In this document: piece by piece, positions 23,734-36,755 of the stretch
Position numbering within the stretch: position 1 is the first letter of the stretch
Layout of the letters: every line of letters begins with the position of its first letter
Source: Abelmoschus esculentus
Lineage: Eukaryota; Streptophyta; Magnoliopsida; Malvales; Malvaceae
Direction of reading: 5' to 3'
Length of the DNA stretch: 64,000 nucleotides
NCBI GenBank assembly: GCA_035048815.1
Contig: JAUCBN010000017.1
Coordinates: 14,752,936 to 14,816,935, forward strand
Position numbers and translations under genes: made by a program
The notes under the pieces: model-generated
What the model was told of the DNA's origin: nothing
Databases searched by the model: none
The model's input: only the letters and a program-made list of their open reading frames with translations

Positions 23734-26598
23734 TATACATGTAATTACTTTGTCTTAGTGGTCAATTAATTAAGGAGTTTCAGATACTGTTTACCTTATC
23801 TTTTATATTGTTTTAGAAGTTAAGTAATAAGCAGACATTCCTTAAAATACAGTTCCATGTGTGAGATTGATGATCGTCGGTAGGAATAAATAAAATTCGA
23901 CTTGAAAAAATAAATTATTCAATTCGATTCAAGATAAAAAAAATTATCCTTTTTAACTCGACTAAAAAAACAGATAAAATTTAATTTTTATATTTAAGTC
24001 GAGTCTATCAATCCTATATAATATATTATGTATATCACAAGTAAAAAATATAAATATAAATATATTGTATATGCATATATAATATAGATTTGTACGATTA
24101 GATTTGTATAAAAATTTAAAAAACTCGATTTAAAATTTTTAAATAAAGTTTGAATCATAAAATAGGAACTACAAACACGAATAACTATAATTTTTTACTC
24201 GAATCAACTTGATCTAACGTTAAACCTTATATAAAGGTATATATATTTTTTAATGAAACTTAATACATATAATATAATAAGATAGAATTCTTCTATTTTT
24301 TGTGTTTTTTTATATGTTCCAACAATAATTTTATCCCTTATATTATTAATAAAATCAAATCATTAATGTATTAATAAAAAGGATGTATTCCACAGTGAAC
24401 CGATCCAGCAGATTCAAGTACAACAGCTTTTGTAGCCCAAAGTTGATGGTCTTAAGGCTAATTGATCTATTTTTAATCTTTCGTAATGAATATAGCTGGT
24501 TAAAATAAGTTTAATTTTTTTCTGTAAATCTTATAAAAATAATTAAAAAATAATCTATACATAATTATAAACGTGATTCAATCTATTTTTAAGATACATT
24601 TTAATATTTGAATGTTAAAAAATTATTAAAAAATTGACAACATATTTATTAAAAATAGTTTTAGTAGTGTTTTTGAAAAATTACCAAAGATTCTATAAGA
24701 TAAATAAGAAGTTATCCTTATTATTTTTAGAATCAACTGAAGTTTTAGATTCATTTAAAACAAACGGTTCTTGATTTAAAGTTATATATTAAGAGTTATT
24801 AATTTTTTAACGAGAAAAGATAAAAAGAAAATAAATATTATTTAAATATCTACAAAAGAATGGTATGAAAACAAAAATTCCTTTAAAATATTTAACGAGA
24901 ATTTCTTAAAATCGTACTCGTTAATATTAGAGACAAAATAAAAAATATAAAATCGTCCTTGACCTGTTGTATCGTCGTTCCTAATTAAAACGAACGTAAT
25001 AAAAATTCAAAGGCTAATATATTTAAATTGGTACACTTGAGGGTATTCCCAATGTATAATATCCATACCCCAATAGGTCTCCTGTCCCTCTACAAAACCC
25101 TTGTCCTAACCGTAGTTTTTCCTACAATAAATAACACTCAGACGTAGACAAAAAACCATGCATGGGAATCTTACACACACACATAGACAGAGAGAAACTA
25201 ACAGTATAAATATAGAGACAAAGAGCTATGCAGGAAACACAGGCAGTTGTCTGCTTCGTAAACAATTAATTAATACCAGAAACAAGACAAGACAAGGTAG
25301 ATAAAATACTCGGGACCTTCGTCCTTCCTCGGTGTTTCCTTCGGACATGTCCCGCCCTTCAGATTCTCCCACCACCGCAGTTTCACCCCTCACCACTGTT
25401 TGTCCTTTCTCTCTTAATGTCCCATATCGGCAACATCCTCCCTGTGGCTGTGAGGAGTACAAAGCAGTCCCCCACGGCCACCAGAGATGACAAAAGTCAA
25501 TCACATCACAACATTTGACTTAATATTTTATTACACGGTTCATCTACGGGACATGTGACGGATACTGTCCGGTGTCAACTGCGCGGGGAAAAGAGAAGTT
25601 GAGAAAAACAAGAGGATTTGGGATTTTTTTGAAAGTTTAATGTAAGTTTTTGATGAAGAGGACTAATTAATCCATTTGGTATACTTTGGGAAAATGAAGT
25701 ATCTATATTGGGAAAGGGGTTTAGTTCTTGTTTTTTAATTAGAATCATAAATAAGATAAGATAGATCGAGTTATTTGAACATGATTTTTTTATAGAGATA
25801 TAAAGAGAGGTGGGTAAGGCTACAGAGAGATTTAAAGGAAACATAGCAAAATGGGCATCATATTTATTGTCCATTATTGTAATTTTTTATTTTATTTGCT
25901 TTGTTTATGTTTGAGAATCAACGCTCTTATCAATTAGAGTAAATAATATCATTAATCGTTAAATTATTTTTTATTATTAAATTATTATTTTTTAAAAAAA
26001 TTATCACTAACATTACGTTTTATATTTTGATTATTTTCCATTTAAAAACTAAAAAAAAATAGAGCAGGGTAGAAGATGCGGGAGAAAAAGGAGGTATGTC
26101 CCCCGCAAACCTTTTCTGTTTCATTAGGAATAGAATAGTTTTTTAATAAAAGGGTGAAATTAGTTCTATAATCCCTTTAAAATTTGTAAAATCTTAGTAT
26201 ATTTTCCTTAAAATTGTTAATTTTATTTTGGTCCCTTTCAAAATTTTTAGTTTTATCCCTGATTTGGTGATCAAAACAAAAAAAATAATAGATTGATGAC
26301 CAAAATAAAAAATAAAAATAATAAAACTAAAATAAAAAATATTAATAATGATTTTATACAAAATAAAGAGAAAAAAAAACTGCCCAACGATGTTGTTTAC
26401 ACTACCTCTTATCATCAAGATGTGGAGCCAAGAAGAGCCGACTCGAGCTAGCCAGTCAGCTGACCGTTCTGGTTCGTGACTGCCCAGTAACTATTTCGCT
26501 TGGAAGGTCGATTTTTACGTAATTTACTTTGACTTCAGATGCTACCGTTTAAAAATGGCAGCCGATGATATATCTATATTTCTTTATAATTATTTAAA
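23734..26598. other. Intergenic DNA downstream of TT8
   Basis: 23734-23870 is probable 3' UTR. 23880-24240 is rich in ACTCGA words and looks like an eroded hAT element without clear ends. 24250-25130 is featureless AT-rich DNA. 25140-25500 is a GC-richer island described separately. 25500-26598 holds no recognisable gene; minus-strand frames at 25575-25874 and 26194-26418 lack family or splice support. Confidence 0.4.
25204..25490 (+). other. Candidate transcribed small-ORF locus
   Basis: A canonical TATA motif (TATAAATA, about 25205-25212) is followed by a GC-richer stretch with a 13-codon upstream frame (MQETQAVVCFVNN) and a 47-residue frame at 25347-25490 (MSRPSDSPTTAVSPL ... PPCGCEEYKAVPHGHQR). 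The minus strand also has a 92-codon frame (25226-25504) in the same island. I recognise no peptide-hormone or domain family in either. It could equally be a non-coding RNA or unique non-genic DNA. Confidence 0.2.
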
Positions 26599-27352
26599 GG
26601 CATAAAGATAATTTAACCCTTAACATTTATTATTTTTATTATTTTATTTTTCTTTTTGAGATAAATTTGGTCTTTAACCTATATTTTTTTGATAAATAGT
26701 TTATTTTTTAACATTATAATAACTGGACCGTTAAAAATCTAACAATAATGACATGTTATATGCATATGACAATATATTTTAAATAACATGACATCTAGCA
26801 TATCAAATACATATACATAATATAATTTTATTCTAATATAAAATATAAAACAATTAAAATTCAAATAAAATATTAAAAATTTAATTAATTCTAAAATAAA
26901 ATACTATTAGACATTCTTAACCCTAACTACGATAAAATTAAAATCCTACCTAAAAAAATAATTAATTTTGAACTGTGTTCATATTTTTTTAAAATAGGAT
27001 TTTGATTTTACCGGTTGAGAATGTTTAATAGCCTTTTGTTTTAGAATTAATTAATTTTTAAAATTTTATTTGAATTTTAATTATTTTATATTTTATATTA
27101 GAATAAAATTATATTTCATATATATATATATATATGTATTTGATAAGTTAGATGTCATGTCATTTAAAATATATTATCATATTATATGACATGTCATCAT
27201 TATTAGATTTTTAACGGTCCAGTTATCATAGTATTTAAAAAATAAGTTATTTGTTAAAAAGATATAGGTTAAGGGCTAAATTTATCCAAAAAAGAATAAG
27301 GGTCAAATCGATAAAAATTATAAACGTTAATGATTAAAATTATCTTTATGCC
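26599..27352. mobile_element. Fold-back MULE/MITE, 754 bp, copy 1
   Basis: Nearly the whole element is an inverted repeat: GGCATAAAGATAATTTAACC at the left mirrors AAATTATCTTTATGCC at the right, and inner words (gataaattt, aacctatat, tggaccgttaaaaat) recur inverted. Flanks are perfect 9-bp duplications ttatttaaa (26590-26598 and 27353-27361), the Mutator-type length. No coding sequence. A second copy with its own perfect 9-bp duplication lies at 57693-58509. Confidence 0.85.
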
Positions 27353-27361
27353 TTATTTAAA

Positions 27362-28407
27362 TCTGAATATATGAATTTATTTTAAAATTCTAATATTTTT
27401 ACAGGTAAATACTCTAAATATTATTATTGATATTAAATATTTTTTTATTAGGAATATTTTTTTAAAAAAAAATGTTTATCAATAGATAAGATTAAGATTA
27501 ATATTTATCAAAAGAAATACATAATATCAAAATAATTTATTAACTGTTTAATTTTACGTAAAATGCCATTGTAGACGAGGTTGATATGGTAAATACCTGT
27601 GAAAAAAAATGTTACGAGATTATGTGAATGTACATGTTAAATCTTAAAAAGAGACACGGACATTAATAACCCCAAATCCAAACATAGATTATATTACGAG
27701 TCCAGTTTTCCACGTTATTTAAATGAGAGATTATATTACGGGTTTAATTTTCTACGTTATTTATAATTTTTAAATTCATTTTATAATTAATTATTTATAT
27801 CATTAATTTATTTTTTAAAATATATATTTTTTAACGATATGACTAAAATGAGTAAAGATTTATTAGTTGAAAAAAATAACTCGGTATCAAATTTAGACAT
27901 TAATATATAATGACAAAATTGAGACCGATCTTTAACGGATTAAAATATTAAATTTAAAAAATATAAAAATTTATTAAGTATTTAAACTTAAAATTAAAAA
28001 AAATAAAGTTCTTGATTTAAGTATTTATTTATTTTTGATAATTTTATATGTTTTCTAAAACTTACAAATATTTTTTAAGTAATTAAAATGAAAGTATCCT
28101 AAACTTAAGTGACCAAATTGATTAAACAACATTATTTTGGGTTGGAAATGAATGTAAGCACTGAATTTGATCAACAGAAACAGATGGAATTAAACAAATG
28201 AGATCCGCACAGTAAACCTACATGGCATCGAGCCAAAAGCCAATGTATTTTTTAATTGTAATGAACGTAAAATTCTATATTAAAATAATAATTTATAAAA
28301 ATTTGAAAGAATAAATTTATAAAATTTTAAGAGAATAATAATACATTTTTAATAAAATATGTCGGGGGAAATCGAGTCGGATCAGTGAGAGTGTTTTTAG
28401 TTGTTAA
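27362..28407. other. AT-rich spacer, no gene
   Basis: No coding frame, RNA gene or clear repeat boundary. Two near-identical phrases (gagattatattacgggtttaa type, 27680-27760) hint at old repeats. Confidence 0.4.
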
Positions 28408-28570
28408 TTTTTTTGAATCAGTCACAATATTATAGTAAAATCTTTACTATAACAAATTTTTTAATTATTAGTCATTGATCGCTCAATCAATACTGTACTA
28501 ATATTACTAGTGCTCGAACCCGAGAGCTCTAAGAATAACAACCGTTCTCTTAACAATTAAATTATTTAAT
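28408..28570 (-). repeat. SINE-like repeat with tRNA-type head, copy A
   Basis: Read on the minus strand, the head carries CGGGTTCGAGCAC (B-box-like), then GAGCGATCAATGAC, and the unit ends TGATTCAAAAAAA. The same order of landmarks occurs in copy B (28801-29516). A Pol III-type head with an A-rich 3' end fits a short interspersed element. The A-box part is weak here. Target duplications were not resolved. Confidence 0.5.
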
Positions 28571-28800
28571 AATTTTAACCGTTAAATTATGATATATTAA
28601 ACCTTTATCGTTGAATTTTTTGTTAGTGTTAATTTAAATCAATTTGATTTTTCTTAAAATTAAAAAAAATAATAATTATTTAACGAAAAAATTCGAATAA
28701 CTCGAAATTTTTAATAATTATCTAATAATTTAACACCCACGCATGCCTATGTTATTGTTTTGATAGACAAACTAATTTTCTTTATTATATTATCTAATGA

Positions 28801-29516
28801 TTTTTTGAATCAGTTAATAGTGATTATAATAGTATCTGTTTTAAAGTATACTCTCAATTAGGAGTGAGCAAAACTCGACTCGAAAAAATCGAATAACTCG
28901 ACTCAATTCGAGGTGAAAATACTCGATTCGTTTTGACTCGACTCGAAATTTTATAGACTCGACTCGAAATTTTATAGACTCGACTCAACTCGAAAAAATT
29001 TCAAATAAAGTTTCAAGTTGTAAAATGAAAATTCGAATAACTCGAAATTTTTAATAATTAAAGGATTAATTTTTAAGTTTGAGACGAGTCTATTATTTTT
29101 TATGATATATATATTGATATATAAAAATATAAAAAAATATTGCTACATATGAATATATATATCTTATATGATCAGAGAAAGTCGTTTAAATTGGAATTAA
29201 ATCATACTATAACATGACAAATAATTACAATTAAATGTTTATAGAAACTCGAAAACTCGACTCGATTCGACTTGACTAGAATTTCTTAAACTCGACTCAA
29301 ACCGAAAAAGTTTCAAATAAAGTTTGAGTCGTAAAATATGACTCGTCAACTCGAATAACTCAAAATTTTTTGGCTCGACTCAACTCTATCGAATACTCAC
29401 CCAAACTCTCAATCATTGTACATTGATCGCTCCATCACTCTGCTGGCATTGCTGGTGTTCAAACCCATGATCTCTAGGAAGAATCGTTCCTTTAACCACT
29501 GAGGCTAAATGGTTCG
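28801..29516 (-). repeat. SINE-like repeat, copy B, split by an hAT element
   Basis: Minus-strand head at 29516-29450 with TTTAGCCTCAGTGGTTAAAG (A-box-like) and GGGTTTGAACACC (B-box-like), then GAGCGATCAATG. The body resumes beyond the hAT insertion (28859-29405) and ends ACTGATTCAAAAAA at 28801. Removing the hAT and one 8-bp duplicate restores a continuous unit parallel to copy A. Confidence 0.55.
28859..29405. mobile_element. hAT-type element, 547 bp, inserted in a SINE-like repeat
   Basis: Begins TAGGAGTGAGCAAAACTCGA and ends TCGAATACTCACCCAAA (the last bases decayed from the usual CTCACCCCTA). Perfect 8-bp target duplications ctctcaat lie at 28851-28858 and 29406-29413. The interior is made of ACTCGA / TCGAATAACTCGAAA words. 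No coding sequence. Confidence 0.8.
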
Positions 29517-29888
29517 TACTGTTTTTTCTCTTAATCAATAAATCATTAATTTTTTAACAGTTTATATATCAATTTAAAAACATAACATTAAATATTATTT
29601 TGTTAAAAAATTAACTAAGTACTAAAATAATAACGCATACATACTAAATAAGTAGTTTTTCTTTAAATTTATTTCCGCTGCACCAAATCCATAGGGTATC
29701 AAATTACTGTTTCTTCTTTCTGGTCCTTAGTTGTGGGTCCCTTCTCCCCTTGCTGGTTGCTCAGTACCCTTTGTTTCCTCGTAATAACAAGGTGAAAAGC
29801 GCGGTTATTGAATTCCAATGCCGCAGATCAGCAGCAGCGTCCACATCAAACAGCACAGGGGGGACAAAACAGGAGGGGACGCGGGAAG

Positions 29889-30570
29889 TAGGGGTAAGAA
29901 AAAAATTAGACTCGACTCAAGAAAATCGTTTTTTTTTTTATTTTGAGTTATTCAAGTCGAATTGAATAATTTGAAAAATTTTAGTTTCGAGACGAGTTCA
30001 AATTTTTAAAGTTCGAGTTATTCAAAAAATCGAATAACTTAAAATTTTCCAAGGCGTAATTACACATTTAGTCCCTATAATTTTTTTAATTTTGTTTTAG
30101 TGGTATCTTTTTTTTATTTTTATATTTTAATTTTTTTTCATTACAATATGGTAACTTTCCATATTTATTTTTATTTTATTTAATACAATTTTTATTTATA
30201 TTTTGTTATTATTTAAATTATGTTAATTATTTTATAATTTTTAATTTATGTATTTATATTATTATATTTAATTTATTATTATTTTTACCTCGTTTTGGTT
30301 TTTTAGTTAAGAAAAAAGTTTTTAACGAGACTCGTAATTTAATAAAATAACATATTTATACCTAAGGTATTTGATAATAATAATAATAATTCAAAATGTA
30401 CTATAGTATTATAAATAGTATAATTAAATTTATATATAAACATGAAAAATCGACTTGAATCGAAAAATTTAAAAAAAATAAATTTATAAAATATATTTAT
30501 TTAACTCGAATAACTCAAAAAATTTTAATTCGACTCGACTCGACTTAACTCAGTCAAATGATTACCCCTA
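29889..30570. mobile_element. hAT-type element, 682 bp
   Basis: Ends TAGGGGTAAG and ATTACCCCTA; the subterminal regions have ACTCGACTC words. Flanks gcgggaag and acgagaag agree at six of eight positions. The interior (tcgagttattcaaaaaatcg, then acatttagtccctataattt) matches the element at 61894-62591, so they are one family. It interrupts a GC-richer patch (29740-29880) that has a short open frame without recognisable family. Confidence 0.7.
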
Positions 30571-32610
30571 ACGAGAAGGATTACAATTACAAACCACTAT
30601 TAAAAAAGTGTAGGAAATAAATATAAAAAATTAAAACACAAGTCAATAAAAAAACATCAAAACAAACAAGGAAAAGAAAAACCAAACATAAGAGTAAAAA
30701 TAAATTTGGACACAATTTACAAGAATTTTAACTTATTTCTTTTATTTCGGTAAAATTATTATTTATGTTTTAAAATTATCTTATTTAAATTATTATTTAA
30801 AAAAAATCATTTTCCCAGTTGGGAAGATACAGAAGCGACAAAGGAAAGGACCATCGGTCTTCTTTAAGGCAAAGGAAGAGTGAGATTCAGTCAGGCAGAC
30901 AACAAAATTACCTACTAAAAAAAGAGCACACAGGCTATAATTACGGGTAAATTTACGCGGTATAATAATCTAATTTAAGATTAAAAATAATAATTTTTTA
31001 AATTTATTTAAATAATTTAGATTATTATAATTTTGTAAAATTTTATGTTATTTCTTTGTGTGTGTTTTCATAAATTTCGAATTTTGATTTCTTTTGAATT
31101 TATAAATCAAATTTTAAAGCTAATCGAAAAATATAAATCTAAAATATTGTTAAAAATATGTACTAATTTAAACTTTTTAAATAAATTTAAAAATTTATTA
31201 TTTTTAACCTAACTCTAACTATCACGGGTGAGCAAAAAACCTGATTACCCGATTTTGGTTCCGATCTTGGATCGATAGATTTTTATCTTTATTGATTTCG
31301 GTAGGATCGAGACTGAATCTAAAATTTAGATTCCGATCATAACTGAGACTGGATCTAAAATTTAGGTCCCGATATCTGATGGGTATTCAATAAAATCGAG
31401 ACCAATACCAAATATTCGGTATTAATTTTTTTATTTTTCTTACCAAAATTTTTCTTTATGTATGAATATTATGAGTATGCTAGTTTTAAAACTTTAATTT
31501 TCCAGCTTACGATATTCTAATTTTATTATTTAATGTTAGTATTGGTAGTTGAAAAAAAATCTTCGATTACTCAAATATTTTCTTAAGAATAAATTAATTG
31601 ATTTGTACCCGATATTAATACCGATTTTCACTAATAACGAGATCAATTCTTAAAATTTAGGACATGACATAATCGAGACTAATTCTAATTTTCAAGAATA
31701 GATGATTACCAAAACCGAAACTAATTTTATTTAAATTAATCGGATACCCGATCTTCTCGACTCTACTGACTCCTGTTGCAGTAATGTTCCCCACTTTCCA
31801 CTCACCTCAGACTCCACTGTCCTTACTACTCTGTACCACTTACTTCTACATTTTGGTACAACTTTTTTTAACCTAGTTCTATGTTCTTACAACTCACTAA
31901 TTTAATATCGGTCATATTAATAAATTTTTTATATTTTTTTATGTTTTATCGATAATTTTATATCATATAAAAAAAATATACAAATTTTATTTTATAGGAT
32001 ATAATAGAGATGAACCAAGAGGGGAATACAAGAGACAGTTGCCCTCAAAAGTTTAAAATTCCCATACGATTTATGATTTTTAAAGAAATATTTTATGTAT
32101 TTTTATTTAAAGTTTAATTTCTCTCATAAAATTTATAGATTTATCTCTTTAAAATAAATTTTTACGTTCGTTCCTGTAATATAATGTATTAGGTTAATAT
32201 TTTTTTAGATTCGAATATCGGGTCATCAGATACCATACCATCTCTTTTATTTCCTACAAACCCAAAAATGTGATTCACCTGTTGCATTGAGGACCACTTC
32301 ATTCCATTTAACACACTTAGTTTTTTTAATTATAAATTCTACATATTTAAATTAAATTTATTAATAATTTTAAAATGGTACACTAAAATTCGTCAAAATA
32401 AAAACAGTGCATTTTTCATAACAATATTTAAGAACCGACGTATAATTTTATATTAAAGATCGGATTTATAAATTTTTTTTACGATAAACTTATAAAAGAA
32501 ACATGAGAGAGAGGTTATAGTCATACTTTTTTGTTATATATGTATAAATATACGCATTACATTTATATTTTTCATATTTGTATTTATATTTAAGTTTAAT
32601 ATTTAAATAG
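30571..32610. other. Intergenic DNA with eroded repeats
   Basis: No gene. 31220-31770 looks like a decayed hAT relative: it begins ACGGGTGAGCAAAAAACC, has repeated GATCG/CCGAT phrases and lacks a clean right end. A GC-richer patch at 30815-30930 has no open frame of note. The remainder is AT-rich. Confidence 0.35.
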
Positions 32611-33257
32611 GTGCCTAAACTATATTTGTGGGTCAATTTTAGTGTCTAAACTATTTTTAGCTTTAAATAAGTGTTTAAAGTTTCAATTGTTATCATTTTA
32701 AGTGCCTAACCATTGACTATCATTGTTTTTATTATTTTATTTTTTAAATTTATTTTTTAATTTATTTTTTTAAAAATTAAAAGTTTTAAATTTTTATAAA
32801 ATAATCTCAAATCTCTAACTCTAAAACTCAAACCTTCAAATTATCATCACTATCATCGTTTACTATATCATCGAGACCATCACTACCGCTGTCGGACTAC
32901 CATGATCGTTTTCCTTAACCATGCATCACTAGTAATCGGTGGTAGGTGATTAATTGGCTTCCTAATATCGAAAGAAGCCAAAATCGCAAAAATGAAATCG
33001 TTAGCATACCTACCGTCGGTTATAGACAAGGTTGATTGAGAGAAACGATCATCATAGTCTTGCGATAATAATAATGATCTCCGATGAAATTTTAATTTAA
33101 TTAAATTAAAAATTAAAATTTGTCATATTTTTATTCGCAAATAATTTGTTATTAATGGTTAAATATTTAAAATGACCTAAATTGAAATTTTAGATATTTA
33201 TTTAAAATTAAAAATAATTTAAATATCAAAAATGATTCACAAACATAGTTTAAACGC
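32611..33257. mobile_element. Degenerate inverted-repeat (MULE-like) element
   Basis: About 120 bases from GTGCCTAAACTATATTTGTG recur inverted and diverged at 33140-33257 (ending CACAAACATAGTTTAAACGC), giving an element of about 650 bp. The middle has a less AT-rich core (catcatcgagaccatc). No convincing target duplication and no coding frame. Confidence 0.5.
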
Positions 33258-33738
33258 TTGTCAGGATATTAAGCGTTATATTTATATAATAAGAAAGAAA
33301 CGGAGTTTATAATTAAAGATTCTTTTGTTACACGTAATGTTGGGTTTTGTGAATAGAACAATTTTGAGAGAATTTTACAAACTGAAAATGTTAACGTTTT
33401 ACCTCGTGTTTGGTAAATGACGATTCTATACTAAACAGTAAACTTGATATTTAAATAAATAATATCGAAAATTAAATAATTTAATAAATAAATAAATTAA
33501 ATAATTTAATTAATAATATTTTTCTTAATTTTTATTATTCAAAAGATTATAATAAAAAAGGTTCTAAAATTTGATTATAATATTAGATAGAGATTTCTAT
33601 TTTAAGTCATAAATAATAAATAAATGAAAAAATAATTTAGTTATAATATTAGATAAATATATTTTTTTCTTTTAATTTTTACTATTTAAATAATTATACT
33701 TTAATTTTTTATAATAGTTATGATTAAGGGTTTAAATT
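33258..33738. other. AT-rich spacer, no gene
   Basis: Simple AT-rich DNA up to the LTR retroelement. Nothing recognisable. Confidence 0.4.
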
Positions 33739-34324
33739 TGAAGAGTGTTGCAATCGATCGAAAAATACCAAGAGGGGGCTGAATTGGATTTTGAAAATTT
33801 GGTGGACACTAGTTACAAAGGAGGGAAATTGCAAGGTGATTTAGAGTGGTTCAACTTCCTCAACAAAGTCTACATCCACTATCTTAGTGACCACACTAAG
33901 GATTTTCCACAAATTCACTAATTTGTCTTTCCTTTAAGGACAAAGAGTAACCTTACACAATTCAATAAACTTATACCCCAAAGTCTATTGAATCAATCCC
34001 CAAATTTGAGTACAAAGAAGCAAACAAGGAAATCCTCACAAGGCAAGTGTTTGCACAAATTAAGCCCTCTCACACATCCAATTAAACACTAGTAAAAGAT
34101 TACAAATGAAGAACACACTAGTGTTTTTGCAAGAAAGATTCAAAAATGAAGCACAACTTGAATCTGTGAATGCTTGAATCTTTTGGATAGGCTTTCTTGT
34201 TGTTCCAATATGTTTTTCAGACCTCTTTTGTATGCTCTTAATTGATTCTAACCGTTTTTGAGAAAATTTTCAATGTAAAAAAAAATCTCTTTAAGCTCCT
34301 CCTTAATAAAAGCACTTAAAAACA
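33739..34324 (-). repeat. 3' LTR of the gag-only retroelement
   Basis: Plus-strand start TGAAGAGTGTTGCAATCGAT. It is colinear with the right LTR through 34260, then jumps over the part of the right LTR that holds TTTCGAAA motifs. It therefore carries a deletion of about 300 bp, or the right LTR an insertion. The outer boundary at about 34324 is placed by the polypurine tract. Confidence 0.7.
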
Positions 34325-34708
34325 TTAAGCTCCCCCTTAATAAAAGCACTTAAAGACAACAAAAACAAATTATTTGATTTTCTCTCCCCCTTTTTGTTAT
34401 AGCAAAAAGTATAAAAGGCTACAAAGAGAAATAAGCATCATTAGAGCAATAAGTCATAATATAATCCATACCATAGCTTGCAAAGCATTTAAGGCATAAA
34501 ACATAAGCATATCATAATATAACTTTTATCATAAATTATCATGTAAACCAAAATAATCCAAAACAAGATCCATCATAAAGTTTTAACAAGGTAGATAAAG
34601 CATGTAGTTTTAAGCATATCAAAATAAGTCTCAAACTATAGTCATAAAATAGTCTCACAATAAGTCTCACAAAATATCATAATATAGTCATAAGAGTATG
34701 TATGAAAT

Positions 34709-35845
34709 CTAAACATCTGGTGAGTCATGAGGCGGAGGCGGAAAAAGATGACTACGAATGTCACACATATCATGCTCTAAAGAAGATACACGTCCATCCA
34801 AGCCATGTAGCAAGCCGGTGGTCTCCTCATGAGAACTACGGAGGAAAGCATCTATGTTGTCGAAACGAGTGATCATAGTAGCATACATGGAATCCATGGT
34901 GATAGGAACCATGGGAGGTGGTGCATCCTCGTCTACCGGAACCTCGGGAGCATCCTCATCGACTTCCTCTACAACTCCTCTATGAACCCATCCATGAGCA
35001 CCATGATACCATTGGGCTTTGTGACAAGATTTGATATCAATCAAACTCTTGTTCTTAACATGTTCATCTAAGGAGGTGTTAATGTTGAGTTTCCTAAAGA
35101 TGTGACTAAGGACACATGCAAAAGGAAGAGAGAAGGATGTAGGATTAGAGATGACTTTGATGAGGTTTAAAAAAATGATGTTTGCTATATCGGGACAAGC
35201 TCTATCACGATATTGTCTAAGCTACCAATAGTCTATGACTCGCATACTAGCGGCTTTTCCGCCGGAAGAGCGAAAGAACCACGTAGTAAGGAGATGGAAG
35301 AGACGCTCCTCTAAGGAAAGATGGATAGGACGATGGTCGGGAAAAGGTTCAATAAAATGAGCTTCATATTCATTTGATTTTCCACCAAGAGGAACACCTA
35401 GATATTGAGCGATAGACTCGGGTGTTAGAACGAAGGTTTTACCCATCAAAAAGGATTGAATACTGGTAATGGGATTAGTTCCTCTATTGGACCGGATAAA
35501 CTCAGCATTAGCATAAAAGGCACGAACTAATCTACGGTGAGTATAAGGAGGAATGCTCAAGTACTCTATCCAACCCCACTCGGTGAACAACTCAAAAAGA
35601 TCAAAGTTATAAACTGGAGACATAAGGAAATCTAGATCAATGTTTCGCTCTAGCCTTATTTCCTTACGATGATAGACATTAAAGTATCTATTTCTATGAA
35701 CACCATCACTAAAGCATAAATCCTCAAAGGTAGGATTCAGGTTAGGATCGAGATTGGGATTGGGATTAGGTTCATTGGAACCAGAAGGTTGATCACTTTC
35801 GACACGAGCACGTTTAGCTCTAGCAGGCCTGGTTCTAGGAGGCAT
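34709..35845 (-). pseudogene. Retroelement second ORF (plant transposon-protein-like), one internal stop
   Basis: A 379-codon minus-strand frame starting MPPRTRPARAKRARVES is open except for one TAG at 35222-35224. The N-terminal half (DLCFSDGVHRNRYFNV, ERNIDLDFLM, GWIEYLSI, RRLVRAFYAN, YLGVPLGG) resembles the 'putative plant transposon protein' that accompanies gag-only and Gypsy-like plant elements. The C-terminal half has an acidic Pro-rich linker and a short heptad region (RFDNIDAFL, LDGRVSSLEHDM). Its function in these elements is unknown. The stop would truncate it to about 207 residues. Confidence 0.6.
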
Positions 35846-36361
35846 GATTTTGGGCAAGGATAAGAGTTTTGACTCAAAAAGATTGGTTGAGGAATTTTAT
35901 CAAACACTTTGTGGGCACAGAATTTTGAGGAAATTTTCAAGGGTTCAAGTTCAAATAGGTGATACTTCCTACAATAAAAACCACATTTTAGACATAAATA
36001 TGCAATCCAAGGTATTAATTCAAGTATAAAAATCATATTTTCTTGAAAAATTTGAAACCCTAAAAGATAATAAAATTTTCGGAAAAGTTTGATTTTTGGT
36101 TAAAACCAATATGGGTTTTGTCAAAATCATGTTTAACAATGTGAATAAGTAAGAATGAACATGATTTGAAGCATTTTTAAGCATTAGAAATAATTTTCTA
36201 AGACATAATCCCATAAGTTCCGAAAATAATTAAAAGCAAAGAAAATGAAAACAAGTGAGAAATTATCTCAAGATTTTTGGTGAAGATGATGTTAATCCCA
36301 AAAGATTTGAAGAAATTTGCAACGAAATCGTACGATTTTGAGGGGAAAGTCGTTTTGGGAG

Positions 36362-36755
36362 GTTTCGAAACTGTTTTAGGGTAAAAGGAATAAAAATGGG
36401 TGGGTTTTTGTGTTTTAAAAGCGTGCCCAAAAGAGATCTGATACGAAAGGTTTCGAAACCTTGTGAAAGGTTTCGAAACTTTTCTTTAAAAGTTCCTAAA
36501 CATTTTTGAAAAAGTTTCGAAACTTCAATTCCAGTAACCTATATTTTGAAGTAGCCCGAAAGGTTTCGAAACCTTGATAGAGGTTTCAAAACTATGTAAC
36601 AAAAGTTTCGAAACTTTTTGGAAAAAGTTTCGAAACCTTCATTCCAGTAGCCTTGGTTTAGAGACACACGAGAGGTTTTGAAACCTTGCTGAAGGGTTTC
36701 GAAACTATTTGAAAGAAAGTTTTCAAACCTTGTTTAGAGGTTTCGAAACTTGTGG
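36362..36755. repeat. Cluster of TTTCGAAA palindromes
   Basis: About a dozen copies of AGTTTCGAAACT or GGTTTCGAAACC in under 400 bp. They include perfect 16-bp palindromes AAGGTTTCGAAACCTT at 36447-36462 and 36560-36575 and AAAGTTTCGAAACTTT at 36602-36617. The phrase ttccagtaacc/ttccagtagcc recurs between them. More copies lie in the 5' LTR at 39355-39515. This is non-coding spacer between gag and the second ORF. Confidence 0.75.
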
